A stretch of DNA of 5,879 nt from the NCBI GenBank assembly GCA_003132105.1, contig PKWS01000221.1, positions 1-5,879 of the forward strand, given 5' to 3'. The notes beneath the pieces were generated by a model. The model was not told the DNA's origin, did not search any database, and worked only from the letters and a program-made list of their open reading frames with translations. The DNA comes from Desulfosporosinus sp. GTDB lineage: Bacteria; Bacillota; Desulfitobacteriia; Desulfitobacteriales; Desulfitobacteriaceae. Position 1 is the stretch's first letter; every line of letters starts with the position of its first letter. The translations under genes were made by a program, and so were the position numbers. This document shows positions 1 through 5,879 of the stretch, piece after piece.

Positions 1-2507
1 TGGAGATTACACGGGAACATTTTCGCGTCCTATATAACAATCTCGAGTATGAGTATTTCGTGTATGATGCAAAAAAGGCTAATCGTTTGCGTCAGTTTGC
101 GTCGAGCAACCATATCCAAATCATGGTGATTAATATTGATGCCTTTCGCAAGGACTTTTCGGACAGTAAAGATGAAAAGAAAAGTAATGTCATCTTTAAG
201 GAAATGGACAAGTTATCTGGTAGGCGTCCAATTGAGTTTGTCCAGGCTACAGTTCCAATTGTCATTATTGACGAGCCTCAAAGCGTAGATAATACGCCTA
301 AGGCTCAAGATGCGATTCGTGTCCTTAATCCCTTATGCGTTCTACGTTACTCGGCCACCCATAAAAAGCCTTTTAACCTCGTATATCGTTTGGATCCGAT
401 CAAGGCCTATCAACTAAAGTTGGTTAAACAAATTACCATAGCAACGGTAAAACAGGCCAATGCGTATAATGATGCGTTTGTCCGACTGGTCAAAACCGAT
501 AACAAAATGGGTTTTAGTGCCGATGTGATGATTCATGTCGCTCTTAAAGGCGGTGTTAAAGAGAAAAAAGTAAAAGTTAAACAGGGCACTGATTTATTTG
601 TCTCTTCCGGTGAACGTGAAATTTATCGGCATGGATATGAAGTCGTCGATATCAGTACCGAACCGGACAATGAGTGGATTGATTTCTCTAGTGGGCGACG
701 ATTGGCTCTGGACGCTGAACTGGGCGGTTTCCAGGAGGATTTGGCAGAGCTCAAAATCCGCCAGACAATCCTACGACATCTTGATCGGGAATTGCTGCTC
801 AGGGATAAAGGGATTAAGGTGCTTTCGCTATTTTTTCTGGACCGCGTATCAAATTATCGTACGTATGATGCAGAGGGTAAATCGCAGAAGGGAAAATACG
901 CCTTATGGTTTGAAAATCATTACAACGAACTCATCGGTTTGTCCAAATATCAGATTCTCAATTTATATCCAGCAGATAAAGTGCACGATGGTTATTTTTC
1001 CATAGACAGAAAGGGCGTCTTTAAGAATTCGAGCGAAAGCCGGAGTACAAAAGACGATGAAGATACCTATGCCAAAATCATGCGCAACAAGGAGCAACTC
1101 CTATCGCTAGACGAACCGCTTCGTTTCATTTTTTCCCACTCAGCTCTGAGAGAAGGCTGGGATAATCCCAATGTCTTTCAGATCTGCTCGTTGAACGAGG
1201 CGCGGTCAGTGATTCGAAAACGACAGGAAATCGGCCGTGGATTAAGGCTGCCGGTAAATCAAAACGGAGAACGGGTTTTCGACCAAAATATCAACAAATT
1301 ACTGGTTATCGGTAACGAAAACTATGAAGACTTCGCAAAGGAACTACAGAAAGAATACGAGGAAGACTGCGGTGTAACTTTTGGAAAGATTGCAAAGACT
1401 GCCTTTGCTAAACTAGCCAGGGTAGTGGACGGAGAGACTGTTCCGTTGGGCAAGGAAGATTCCCAGACAGTTTGGGAGGCACTTCGAGTGAAGGGCTATC
1501 TTGATGAGAACGGAAAAATACTGGCGTCATTTAATCCCAGTAAGAACGGATTTAATCTAGGAATTGGCGACGCCTTTCGAGATTTGGAACAAGCCATAAT
1601 AGAGACGGTTGAATCATACCACTTGGAGCGATTTATCAAAAAGGATGAGGATCCAAAGGCGCTCAAGCTTAATAAGCAGGTTTATGAAGACTCTGAATTT
1701 AAAGCGTTGTGGGACCAGATAAAAGGTAAGACCACTTACGAAGTCTTTTATTCTACGAATGACCTTATTGCTAATGCGCTCAAAGCTATTCAGCAAATGG
1801 ACAAAATCGAGCCTGTACAGGCGCAATATTCGGAGGGCTTGGTCAGTGTTAACAATAAAGGGATAACTGCGAAAGGCATTCGGAACAAAAAAATTGAGAT
1901 GGCCTATAATAATATTTTGCCAGATATTATCGCTTATCTTCAGAAAAAAACTGAGCTGACCCGGGCAACGTTAGCTAAGATTCTGATCGAAAGCAACCGT
2001 CTTGGAGAGTTTGGAATCAATCCTCAGACATTTATGGATAAGCTAGCGACTGTTATTAGCCAAATATTGCATCGCTTCATGGTTGATGGTATTAAGTACG
2101 AAAAAATTGCCGGATCCGAATGGAACCAGCAGCTTTTCGAAAACAAGGAAGTCCTTAGCTACTTAAATAACCGACTAGAAGTCCGGAAATCTGTGTATGA
2201 TGCGGTGGTGTATGAAAGCGACACCGAGCGTAAGTTTGCTGAGGAACTTGAAAGGAGAGAAGACATTAAGCTTTTTGTTAAACTGCCTACTTGGTTCAAA
2301 GTTGATACCCCAATCGGCGAATACAATCCGGATTGGGCTATCGTCAAACAAGATGACGAAACCATCTACCTGGTCCGGGAAACAAAAGCCACTAAAAACT
2401 TTGAACAGCTAAGGGTTAGTGAAGCTGATAAAATCCGCTGTGGACGAAAGCATTTCGAAGCACTGGGCACGAATTACGCAGTAGTGGTTACGGCAGATGA
2501 GGTGTGA
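1..2507 (+). CDS. res: Type III restriction endonuclease Res subunit, 5'-truncated by the window
   Basis: This is the helicase/nuclease subunit of a type III restriction-modification complex. With a Mod methyltransferase it uses ATP to communicate between recognition sites and cut unmodified DNA. The reading frame is open from the window edge (first full codon at 3) and gives 834 visible residues; counted from there, superfamily 2 helicase motifs appear in order: DEPQ (Walker B) at residues 90-93, SAT at 117-119, REGWDNP at 383-389 and QEIGRGLRLPV at 408-418. A C-terminal PD-(D/E)xK nuclease follows, with PD at 776-777 and E-T-K at 793-795, then a typical KIRCGRKHFEALG tail. Known Res proteins such as EcoP15I have about 970 residues, so roughly 130-170 residues including Walker A are probably upstream. 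The GTG at 60 is internal, because homologous-looking sequence continues before it. All visible catalytic motifs are intact, so the gene looks functional. Mod is expected upstream but is not seen. Confidence 0.95.
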   Translation, partial: EITREHFRVLYNNLEYEYFVYDAKKANRLRQFASSNHIQIMVINIDAFRKDFSDSKDEKKSNVIFKEMDKLSGRRPIEFVQATVPIVIIDEPQSVDNTPKAQDAIRVLNPLCVLRYSATHKKPFNLVYRLDPIKAYQLKLVKQITIATVKQANAYNDAFVRLVKTDNKMGFSADVMIHVALKGGVKEKKVKVKQGTDLFVSSGEREIYRHGYEVVDISTEPDNEWIDFSSGRRLALDAELGGFQEDLAELKIRQTILRHLDRELLLRDKGIKVLSLFFLDRVSNYRTYDAEGKSQKGKYALWFENHYNELIGLSKYQILNLYPADKVHDGYFSIDRKGVFKNSSESRSTKDDEDTYAKIMRNKEQLLSLDEPLRFIFSHSALREGWDNPNVFQICSLNEARSVIRKRQEIGRGLRLPVNQNGERVFDQNINKLLVIGNENYEDFAKELQKEYEEDCGVTFGKIAKTAFAKLARVVDGETVPLGKEDSQTVWEALRVKGYLDENGKILASFNPSKNGFNLGIGDAFRDLEQAIIETVESYHLERFIKKDEDPKALKLNKQVYEDSEFKALWDQIKGKTTYEVFYSTNDLIANALKAIQQMDKIEPVQAQYSEGLVSVNNKGITAKGIRNKKIEMAYNNILPDIIAYLQKKTELTRATLAKILIESNRLGEFGINPQTFMDKLATVISQILHRFMVDGIKYEKIAGSEWNQQLFENKEVLSYLNNRLEVRKSVYDAVVYESDTERKFAEELERREDIKLFVKLPTWFKVDTPIGEYNPDWAIVKQDDETIYLVRETKATKNFEQLRVSEADKIRCGRKHFEALGTNYAVVVTADEV

Positions 2508-2557
2508 CGAAGCGTGCGGCCCCTCGCAAATATTCCCGTTAAAAATCCATTTATAAT

Positions 2558-2812
2558 TTAATCATTAATCTCTAAAAGAGCCTTGCGAAATCTAAAATCC
2601 GATATCTTAGAAACAAAAAGGTCTTCACCATTAATTGCCACAACGGGAATGACATATTGATATTTCTCAAAGAGCGCCTGATTTTGGGAAATGTCTATTT
2701 CCTGCAACGTAAAAGGTATTTCGGTCTGCACTTTAAGTAGAATTGCTTTTGCCTTGTCACACAGGCAACATCCACTCTTACTATAAATTACCACGTTAGA
2801 TTTTGTGGTCAT
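2558..2812 (-). CDS. Glutaredoxin-like thiol-disulfide protein (Glrx-like/DUF836 type)
   Basis: This is a small 84-residue cytoplasmic protein with a thioredoxin/glutaredoxin fold. It begins with a beta strand (VVIYSKSG) followed by the redox motif C-C-L-C at residues 15-18, so C15 and C18 form the CxxC pair and C16 is an extra cysteine. The cis-proline expected in this fold is P56 in the stretch VIPVVAING. The size and the FTLQEIDI strand after the first helix fit the Glrx-like (DUF836) family, whose members are thought to be thiol-disulfide reductases; the precise substrate is unknown. The ATG start at 2812 is supported by an excellent ribosome binding site 8 nt upstream. It is transcribed divergently from the PerR-like regulator, which suggests a redox-stress role, and converges on res. 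No signal peptide is visible. Single-domain thioredoxin-like or glutaredoxin-like names are equally possible in databases. Confidence 0.85.
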   Translation of the reverse strand: MTTKSNVVIYSKSGCCLCDKAKAILLKVQTEIPFTLQEIDISQNQALFEKYQYVIPVVAINGEDLFVSKISDFRFRKALLEIND

Positions 2813-2820
2813 TAAACTTA

Positions 2821-2828
2821 CCCTCCTT
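2821..2828 (-). promoter_or_regulatory. Ribosome binding site of the glutaredoxin-like gene
   Basis: The minus strand reads AAGGAGGG here, 8 nt before the ATG at 2812. It is a near-perfect Shine-Dalgarno sequence and fixes the start codon. Confidence 0.85.
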
Positions 2829-2873
2829 ACAAGACAATTCGTAGATTACCTTTAAAATTCTTAATTAGTTTCT

Positions 2874-2888
2874 TTAGTATAATTCTAT
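2874..2888. promoter_or_regulatory. Possible PerR box on the -10 of the glutaredoxin-like gene
   Basis: The 15-bp sequence TTAGTATAATTCTAT matches the Bacillus PerR box TTATAATnATTATAA at 10 of 14 defined positions. Its two 7-bp halves agree at 5 of 7 positions when one is reverse-complemented. It covers the -10 box and start point of the leftward promoter, where a repressor would block transcription. The region is AT-rich, so a chance match is quite possible. Confidence 0.35.
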
Positions 2889-2910
2889 CTTTACCAGAAA
2901 AAATTGTCAA
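2882..2910 (-). promoter_or_regulatory. Sigma-A promoter of the glutaredoxin-like gene
   Basis: On the minus strand a perfect -35 box TTGACA (2905-2910) and a -10 box TAGAAT (2882-2887) are separated by exactly 17 bp. Transcription would start near 2875, leaving a leader of about 60 nt before the ATG. The boxes and spacing are seen directly; promoter activity is inferred. Confidence 0.75.
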
Positions 2911-2958
2911 AGATCTCCGCGCCATCTAGTTTGCATAGGAATTACCTCTCCCTTTTTA

Positions 2959-2987
2959 TTGACAAATTTTCTAGATTGATTTAAAAT
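2959..2987 (+). promoter_or_regulatory. Sigma-A promoter of perR
   Basis: A perfect -35 box TTGACA (2959-2964) is followed after 17 bp by the -10 box TAAAAT (2982-2987). The expected start is near 2994, giving a leader of roughly 43 nt before the ATG at 3037. It faces away from the promoter of the glutaredoxin-like gene, with the two -35 boxes about 48 bp apart. Confidence 0.8.
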
Positions 2988-2990
2988 CAA
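2976..2990. promoter_or_regulatory. Perfect 7-1-7 inverted repeat on the perR -10 box, likely operator
   Basis: The arms TTGATTT and AAATCAA are exact reverse complements around a single central A. The 7-1-7 layout is the one used by Fur-family proteins, and the repeat overlaps the -10 box of the perR promoter, which suggests autorepression. The bases themselves match the Bacillus PerR box at only 6 of 14 positions, so this would be either a diverged PerR site or the site of another regulator. Confidence 0.55.
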
Positions 2991-2998
2991 ATTAACAA

Positions 2999-3012
2999 TA
3001 ACTTTAAAGTTA
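2999..3012. repeat. 14-bp perfect palindrome in the perR leader
   Basis: TAACTTTAAAGTTA is exactly self-complementary over 14 bp. It lies just after the predicted transcription start and ends 10 nt before the ribosome binding site. Its centre is about 22 bp from that of the inverted repeat on the -10 box, roughly two helical turns, so it could be a second operator on the same DNA face. It has no loop and is a poor RNA hairpin. Confidence 0.4.
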
Positions 3013-3022
3013 AAGACAATGA

Positions 3023-3028
3023 AAGGAG
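3023..3028 (+). promoter_or_regulatory. Ribosome binding site deciding the perR start
   Basis: AAGGAG lies 8 nt before the ATG at 3037. An earlier in-frame ATG at 3019 sits upstream of this site, with no ribosome binding site of its own, so 3037 is the start chosen. Confidence 0.85.
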
Positions 3029-3036
3029 ATGCCGAC

Positions 3037-3465
3037 ATGGATGCGATCGAGATTCTTAAACAATTAAAGGATAAAGGTGTCCGTTTTACGCCACAGAGGC
3101 AAGCAATCTTGGAGTACCTGCTTAAAACGGAGTCCCATCCCACTGCGGATCAAATTTATCATCATGTTAAGGCGAAGTTTCCAGGGGTCAGTCTGGGAAC
3201 AATTTATAATACACTTAACATGCTTAAAGAGCATGGGCATCTTTTGGAGTTGTCTTATGGTGATATGTCTAGTCGTTTCGATGGCAACCCAAAGAACCAT
3301 TATCATATCGTTTGTTCGAAGTGTGGTATGGTGGCCGATTACCATCGTCCTTTAATTGATATGGATCAAGAAGTTATGGAGAAATCTGGTTTCCTAATTA
3401 TGGGGCACCGCATGGAGTTTTACGGAATTTGCCCAGAGTGTCGAAACAATGAGAAACTTAATTAA
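3037..3465 (+). CDS. perR: Fur-family peroxide-responsive repressor PerR
   Basis: This is a 142-residue dimeric metal-dependent repressor. PerR proteins hold Fe or Mn and are inactivated when H2O2 oxidises iron-ligating histidines, derepressing peroxide-defence genes. Residues 1-80 form the winged-helix DNA-binding domain (RFTPQRQAILEYL, then SLGTIYNTL), and the rest is the dimerisation domain. The structural zinc site is C93/C96 and C132/C135. The regulatory metal ligands by alignment with Bacillus PerR are H34, D82, H88, H90 and D101. The aspartate at 101 (in VADYHRP) is the residue that in PerR replaces the glutamate of Fur and supports peroxide rather than iron sensing. The whole length aligns with Bacillus PerR with an offset of three residues. 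It is transcribed divergently from a glutaredoxin-like gene and probably represses itself through the inverted repeat on its promoter. A Fur or Zur identity is less likely, given the ligand set. Confidence 0.9.
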   Translation: MDAIEILKQLKDKGVRFTPQRQAILEYLLKTESHPTADQIYHHVKAKFPGVSLGTIYNTLNMLKEHGHLLELSYGDMSSRFDGNPKNHYHIVCSKCGMVADYHRPLIDMDQEVMEKSGFLIMGHRMEFYGICPECRNNEKLN

Positions 3466-3488
3466 GGTCCCTCCTCGCCATGTTTTTT

Positions 3489-3543
3489 AAACCCATCGGA
3501 AAACTTGCTTCTATGAGCCAGTTGCCAATGGGTTTTATTTTTA
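3489..3543 (+). terminator. Rho-independent terminator after perR
   Basis: An 8-bp stem AAACCCAT (3489-3496) pairs with ATGGGTTT (3528-3535), followed by a T-rich run to about 3543. The 31-nt interior can extend the hairpin with GG/CC, AA/TT, CT/AG and GCT/AGC pairs, closing on a 6-nt loop at 3510-3515. It begins 24 nt after the perR stop. On the opposite strand the stem is followed by A rather than T, so it works in one direction only. Confidence 0.75.
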
Positions 3544-3600
3544 TAAGGGCAAGGGTTTTCGAAATCTTGCACGAATATGTTAACTATTGAGATAAATAAT

Positions 3601-3606
3601 GAGGGG
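3601..3606 (+). promoter_or_regulatory. Ribosome binding site for the GH2-like membrane protein
   Basis: GAGGGG lies 7 nt before the ATG at 3614. The in-frame ATG at 3599 overlaps the approach to this site and has only a weak GAG upstream, so 3614 is preferred. I found no convincing promoter between the perR terminator and this site. Confidence 0.6.
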
Positions 3607-3613
3607 CTATTTT

Positions 3614-5740
3614 ATGTTTAATCGTCGATTAATGATCTTTATTGCTTTATTGGCATTGACATTAGGAACACTCTGGTGGTATTGGCAAAATCCTACAGGA
3701 GAATCCCTTCAAACGGGGCACAGTACTTTAAGCGCCGCACGGTATTCGCAGAATTTAAACGGGAGTTGGAATCAGTTCTCTTCCTTGCGTCAGGCTTGGA
3801 CAACGGAATCTCAACCCCCAAAAGTAAACCGCGATCTATCATTATTGACTGATAGACCGCCCGTGACGTTACCTTCAAGTGAGAGAATTTCAGTCGTGGC
3901 TAAACGTTTTCAAATACCAGGAGAATGGAGTTCCCGGACCATTCTGCTTACCTTTAATGGTGTACAGGGACATGCAAACGTCTACTTAAATGGAATCGCT
4001 AGTAGCCAGAAAATCGGCGAATTTGAAGGAAGTGGTGGTGCGGATGGATTCGAGATTCCGGCCAAGGCGTTTCACTATGGAGAGGATAATATCTTGGTGG
4101 TTGAACTTGCCGGAAGCACAGCGCAACACACCATGTTTTTAGGTTCCAATTGGCCAAAATCAGGGAAGATCACCGGTGACATTCTTTTAGATGCAGCGGT
4201 GGAAACAACCCTCATGCCGCCACAGGTAAATGTCTCTTGGATAGGAACAACCGCGCAAATAACAATAAAGACATCTATACAACATCATGGCTTTTCGCAG
4301 GAAGGGCCTTGGACGATCCACGGTGTGCTTTCGGATGGGTCAGCCGGCATAGCAGAACAGACACTTACGCTGAACGCTCAGGAAGGTATAGATAATCAAC
4401 CCGTGATTTTGACATTAACTGTACCGGATGCCCGACGTTGGACTATACAAGTACCATTTCTCTATCAGCTGTATTTAACGGTCACTAACAGTAAAGGAGA
4501 CATTGATGATTTGGTGTTGCCTTTAGGCCTTCGTTCGATCGCTCTTACTTCAGGAAAGTGGGTATTAAATGACCAGGTGATCCCAATTAAGGGGGAGGCC
4601 TTAACCGTTCAGGAGGAGTCTCGTCTAAGACATGCTGGACAAGCTGAGTCTTGGTTAAAATCTAAACAACAAAAAGGGATAAACCTCATCTATTTTATCG
4701 GCCAAGTCCCAGATGAACTCTGGCTACAAGTGGCTGATCGAGTGGGTATGGGGGTGTGGGCTGAATTACCCGTAGAGTTAATCCCATCTACTCGACTACC
4801 TCAACCAAATGTTTTTCGAAAAGCCGTTGCGGGCAAAATGCTTCATCCGTCTCTATGGGCTTGGACGGTAGGGAAAGGGTTAGATGCGGACGCCTTGGCC
4901 CAAACGTATTTCCGTAAGGCAGTAAATGAGGTTCAACCCGACTTGGCTTATGCCATTAAAACGACCCCTGCAGTTCTCTCGGGACTTTCAGCGGAGCAGT
5001 CACTTTATGTTCGGGGAAACAAGCTTCAAGGGGTATGGGGGGAAGTGACGACCGAATCCCTTCCGACCTCAAGTGTTCAATGGGTTCAGGAACCTTTTGT
5101 TGCAGGAACTTGGTCATTACTGATGATTTTTCTGGTCTGGATGAACATCCGGTCGGTAACCTGGCGCTATAAAGAAATCTCAGAACGAAAACCCAAACGC
5201 CGTTTGCGTAGTGCTTGGTTCTGGAATGGGTTGCTCGTTTTAGCCCGTCAAGGGATGCTGGCTGGGTTGGTTACTTCTGGAATATTTCGTATCCAGGTCC
5301 ATTCAAATCCGTGGTTATCTCATTTATGGCCGGGGATTGATTTGATACAGGCTCAGTCTCCCTGGCTAATCTGGGCAATGTTAAGTGTATTGTTGATGCT
5401 TATTCGGTTGCTACAGGTTGGTGTGGGTGCTCCACATTTGCAGGGTGCCCCACACTCGGTAGGTCTTGTTTGTTGGTTGGAACGACGCTACTATTTTGCT
5501 GTATTTATCTCAATTGGGTGGGCCTTGCTACCTTGGGGGGTCCCGTTCTATATTCCAATTCTCGGTTACATTTTCCTTGTGCTCCTGTTTCTGCCCATTC
5601 GTATCCATGATATTCGACGTATTGGTGGGCATTACCGAGCATTTTTATGGGTACCTGGAATCGTTGCTGGTGCCTTGTTTATTTGGGCCTCGTTTCATTA
5701 CTCAGATTGGATCTATCTGTGGCACATGGTGGGGTTTTAG
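3614..5740 (+). CDS. Membrane-anchored GH2-like protein with degenerate active site and C-terminal membrane domain
   Basis: This 708-residue protein opens with NRR and a hydrophobic anchor (about 6-24), which would place the following domain outside the cell. Residues 45-195 resemble the sugar-binding jelly roll of glycoside hydrolase family 2 (LNGSW, FNGVQGHANVYLNG, GEDNILVVEL). Residues 203-310 resemble its Ig-like domain (P-x-LY-x-LYLTV, GLRSI), leading into a short barrel-like part (320-480; QKGINLIYF, WLQVADRVGMGVWAELP). The motif HPSLWAWTVGKG (411-422) aligns with HPSVxMWSxxNE of true enzymes, but the acid/base Glu and preceding Asn are replaced by G and K, and the barrel is about half length, so hydrolase activity is unlikely. 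About six membrane segments follow (498-512, 537-560, 583-602, 626-643, 644-661, 676-694); the basic loops KPKRRLR and RIHDIRR fall on the inside. Binding of a cell-surface sugar or a structural envelope role is inference. The C-terminus could be Yip1-like, which I cannot confirm. Confidence 0.75.
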   Translation: MFNRRLMIFIALLALTLGTLWWYWQNPTGESLQTGHSTLSAARYSQNLNGSWNQFSSLRQAWTTESQPPKVNRDLSLLTDRPPVTLPSSERISVVAKRFQIPGEWSSRTILLTFNGVQGHANVYLNGIASSQKIGEFEGSGGADGFEIPAKAFHYGEDNILVVELAGSTAQHTMFLGSNWPKSGKITGDILLDAAVETTLMPPQVNVSWIGTTAQITIKTSIQHHGFSQEGPWTIHGVLSDGSAGIAEQTLTLNAQEGIDNQPVILTLTVPDARRWTIQVPFLYQLYLTVTNSKGDIDDLVLPLGLRSIALTSGKWVLNDQVIPIKGEALTVQEESRLRHAGQAESWLKSKQQKGINLIYFIGQVPDELWLQVADRVGMGVWAELPVELIPSTRLPQPNVFRKAVAGKMLHPSLWAWTVGKGLDADALAQTYFRKAVNEVQPDLAYAIKTTPAVLSGLSAEQSLYVRGNKLQGVWGEVTTESLPTSSVQWVQEPFVAGTWSLLMIFLVWMNIRSVTWRYKEISERKPKRRLRSAWFWNGLLVLARQGMLAGLVTSGIFRIQVHSNPWLSHLWPGIDLIQAQSPWLIWAMLSVLLMLIRLLQVGVGAPHLQGAPHSVGLVCWLERRYYFAVFISIGWALLPWGVPFYIPILGYIFLVLLFLPIRIHDIRRIGGHYRAFLWVPGIVAGALFIWASFHYSDWIYLWHMVGF

Positions 5741-5763
5741 TGAGAGGAAACTTTTGACCTGTT

Positions 5764-5879
5764 CGTGGTGAGAGGGTCGCGAGACACTTGTTCACCATGC
5801 GCTCGTCGTGACAAACTAAGCTTTAAACCCCTGATGAAAGATGGGGCAGGGTACCCAGCCAAAGCGACATCCTTGTCGC
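5764..5879 (+). ncRNA. Candidate structured RNA, 3'-truncated by the window (possible omega-RNA/HEARO)
   Basis: No reading frame of useful length occurs after the stop at 5740, but base pairing is dense. A long hairpin spans 5764-5799: nine pairs join 5764-5772 to 5791-5799, then AGG/CUU and GUC/GAC pairs with single-base bulges, capped by a GCGA (GNRA-type) tetraloop at 5779-5782. Next, CCCC (5828-5831) can pair with GGGG (5843-5846). A near-palindrome GCAGGGTACCCAGC follows at 5846-5859, and a perfect 6-bp hairpin GCGACA/TGTCGC with loop TCCT occupies 5864-5879. There is no T-run after the first hairpin, so it is not a simple terminator. The multi-hairpin plan, the opening long stem and the GACAAACTAAG linker recall the HEARO/omega-RNAs that precede iscB nuclease genes, but that identity rests on impression only; another riboswitch-like or cis-regulatory RNA is possible. 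Strand is assumed from the flanking gene. Confidence 0.45.

Noticed and set aside
598..1005. An open frame of 135 codons on the + strand inside the restriction gene
   Set aside because: It lies wholly within res in another frame, has no ribosome binding site and its translation resembles no protein family.
2508..2557. A bidirectional terminator between the convergent res and glutaredoxin-like genes
   Set aside because: The GC-rich stretch at 2513-2527 does not form a convincing stem followed by a T-run in either direction.
2907..3143. A 78-codon minus-strand frame across the perR promoter and start
   Set aside because: It runs through the perR promoter, operator and the conserved perR N-terminus, and has no supporting start signal. 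It is a shadow frame.
3077..3355. A 92-codon + strand frame within perR, and a similar minus-strand frame at 3064-3345
   Set aside because: Both are out of frame with an unmistakable PerR sequence and have no family resemblance.
3567..3596. TTGCAC and GATAAA as a promoter for the GH2-like gene
   Set aside because: The implied transcription start would fall at or inside the ribosome binding site at 3601-3606, leaving no usable leader.
5466..5771. A 101-codon + strand frame overlapping the end of the GH2-like gene
   Set aside because: Its hydrophobic look comes from the overlapping membrane-segment codons in another frame. It has no ribosome binding site and runs into the structured hairpin region.
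5764..5799. The long hairpin after the GH2-like gene as a simple terminator
   Set aside because: It is followed by ATGCGC rather than a T-run, and further paired elements continue downstream.

Overview
The window looks like chromosomal DNA of a low-to-mid GC Gram-positive bacterium, most likely an anaerobic Firmicute of the Desulfosporosinus/Desulfitobacterium type. That placement is an inference. It rests on purine-rich GGAGG-type ribosome binding sites, two near-consensus sigma-A promoters, a PerR closely resembling the Bacillus protein, and a long GH2-like membrane protein. No 16S or other marker is present.

Layout. (1) Positions 1-2507, + strand: the 3' five-sixths or so of a type III restriction endonuclease gene (res). 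The N-terminal Walker A region, and presumably the partner methyltransferase gene mod, lie upstream of the window. (2) Positions 2508-2557: a 50-bp gap between convergent genes in which I see no clear terminator. (3) Positions 2558-2812, - strand: a small glutaredoxin-like thiol protein. (4) Positions 2813-3036: a 224-bp divergent control region. It has back-to-back sigma-A promoters, both with 17-bp spacers, a perfect 7-1-7 inverted repeat on the perR -10 box, a 14-bp palindrome in the perR leader, and a sequence resembling a PerR box on the -10 box of the glutaredoxin-like gene. (5) Positions 3037-3465, + strand: a PerR-type Fur-family peroxide sensor, followed by an intrinsic terminator. 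(6) Positions 3614-5740, + strand: a 708-residue membrane-anchored protein with a glycoside hydrolase family 2-like ectodomain that has lost the catalytic Asn-Glu, fused to about six C-terminal membrane segments. (7) Positions 5741-5879: non-coding sequence with unusually dense RNA-type pairing, cut off by the window edge. It may be the start of a structured RNA, possibly the omega-RNA/HEARO RNA that precedes iscB-type genes.

How the parts relate. The glutaredoxin-like gene and perR form a plausible redox/peroxide-response pair sharing one regulatory region, with PerR probably controlling itself and perhaps its neighbour. The restriction gene is an unrelated defence function ending convergently with this pair. 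The GH2-like membrane protein is separated from perR by a terminator and is probably its own transcription unit, although I could not find a convincing promoter for it. The most interesting items are the catalytically degenerate GH2/multi-membrane-segment fusion and the structured, probably RNA-encoding, end of the window.
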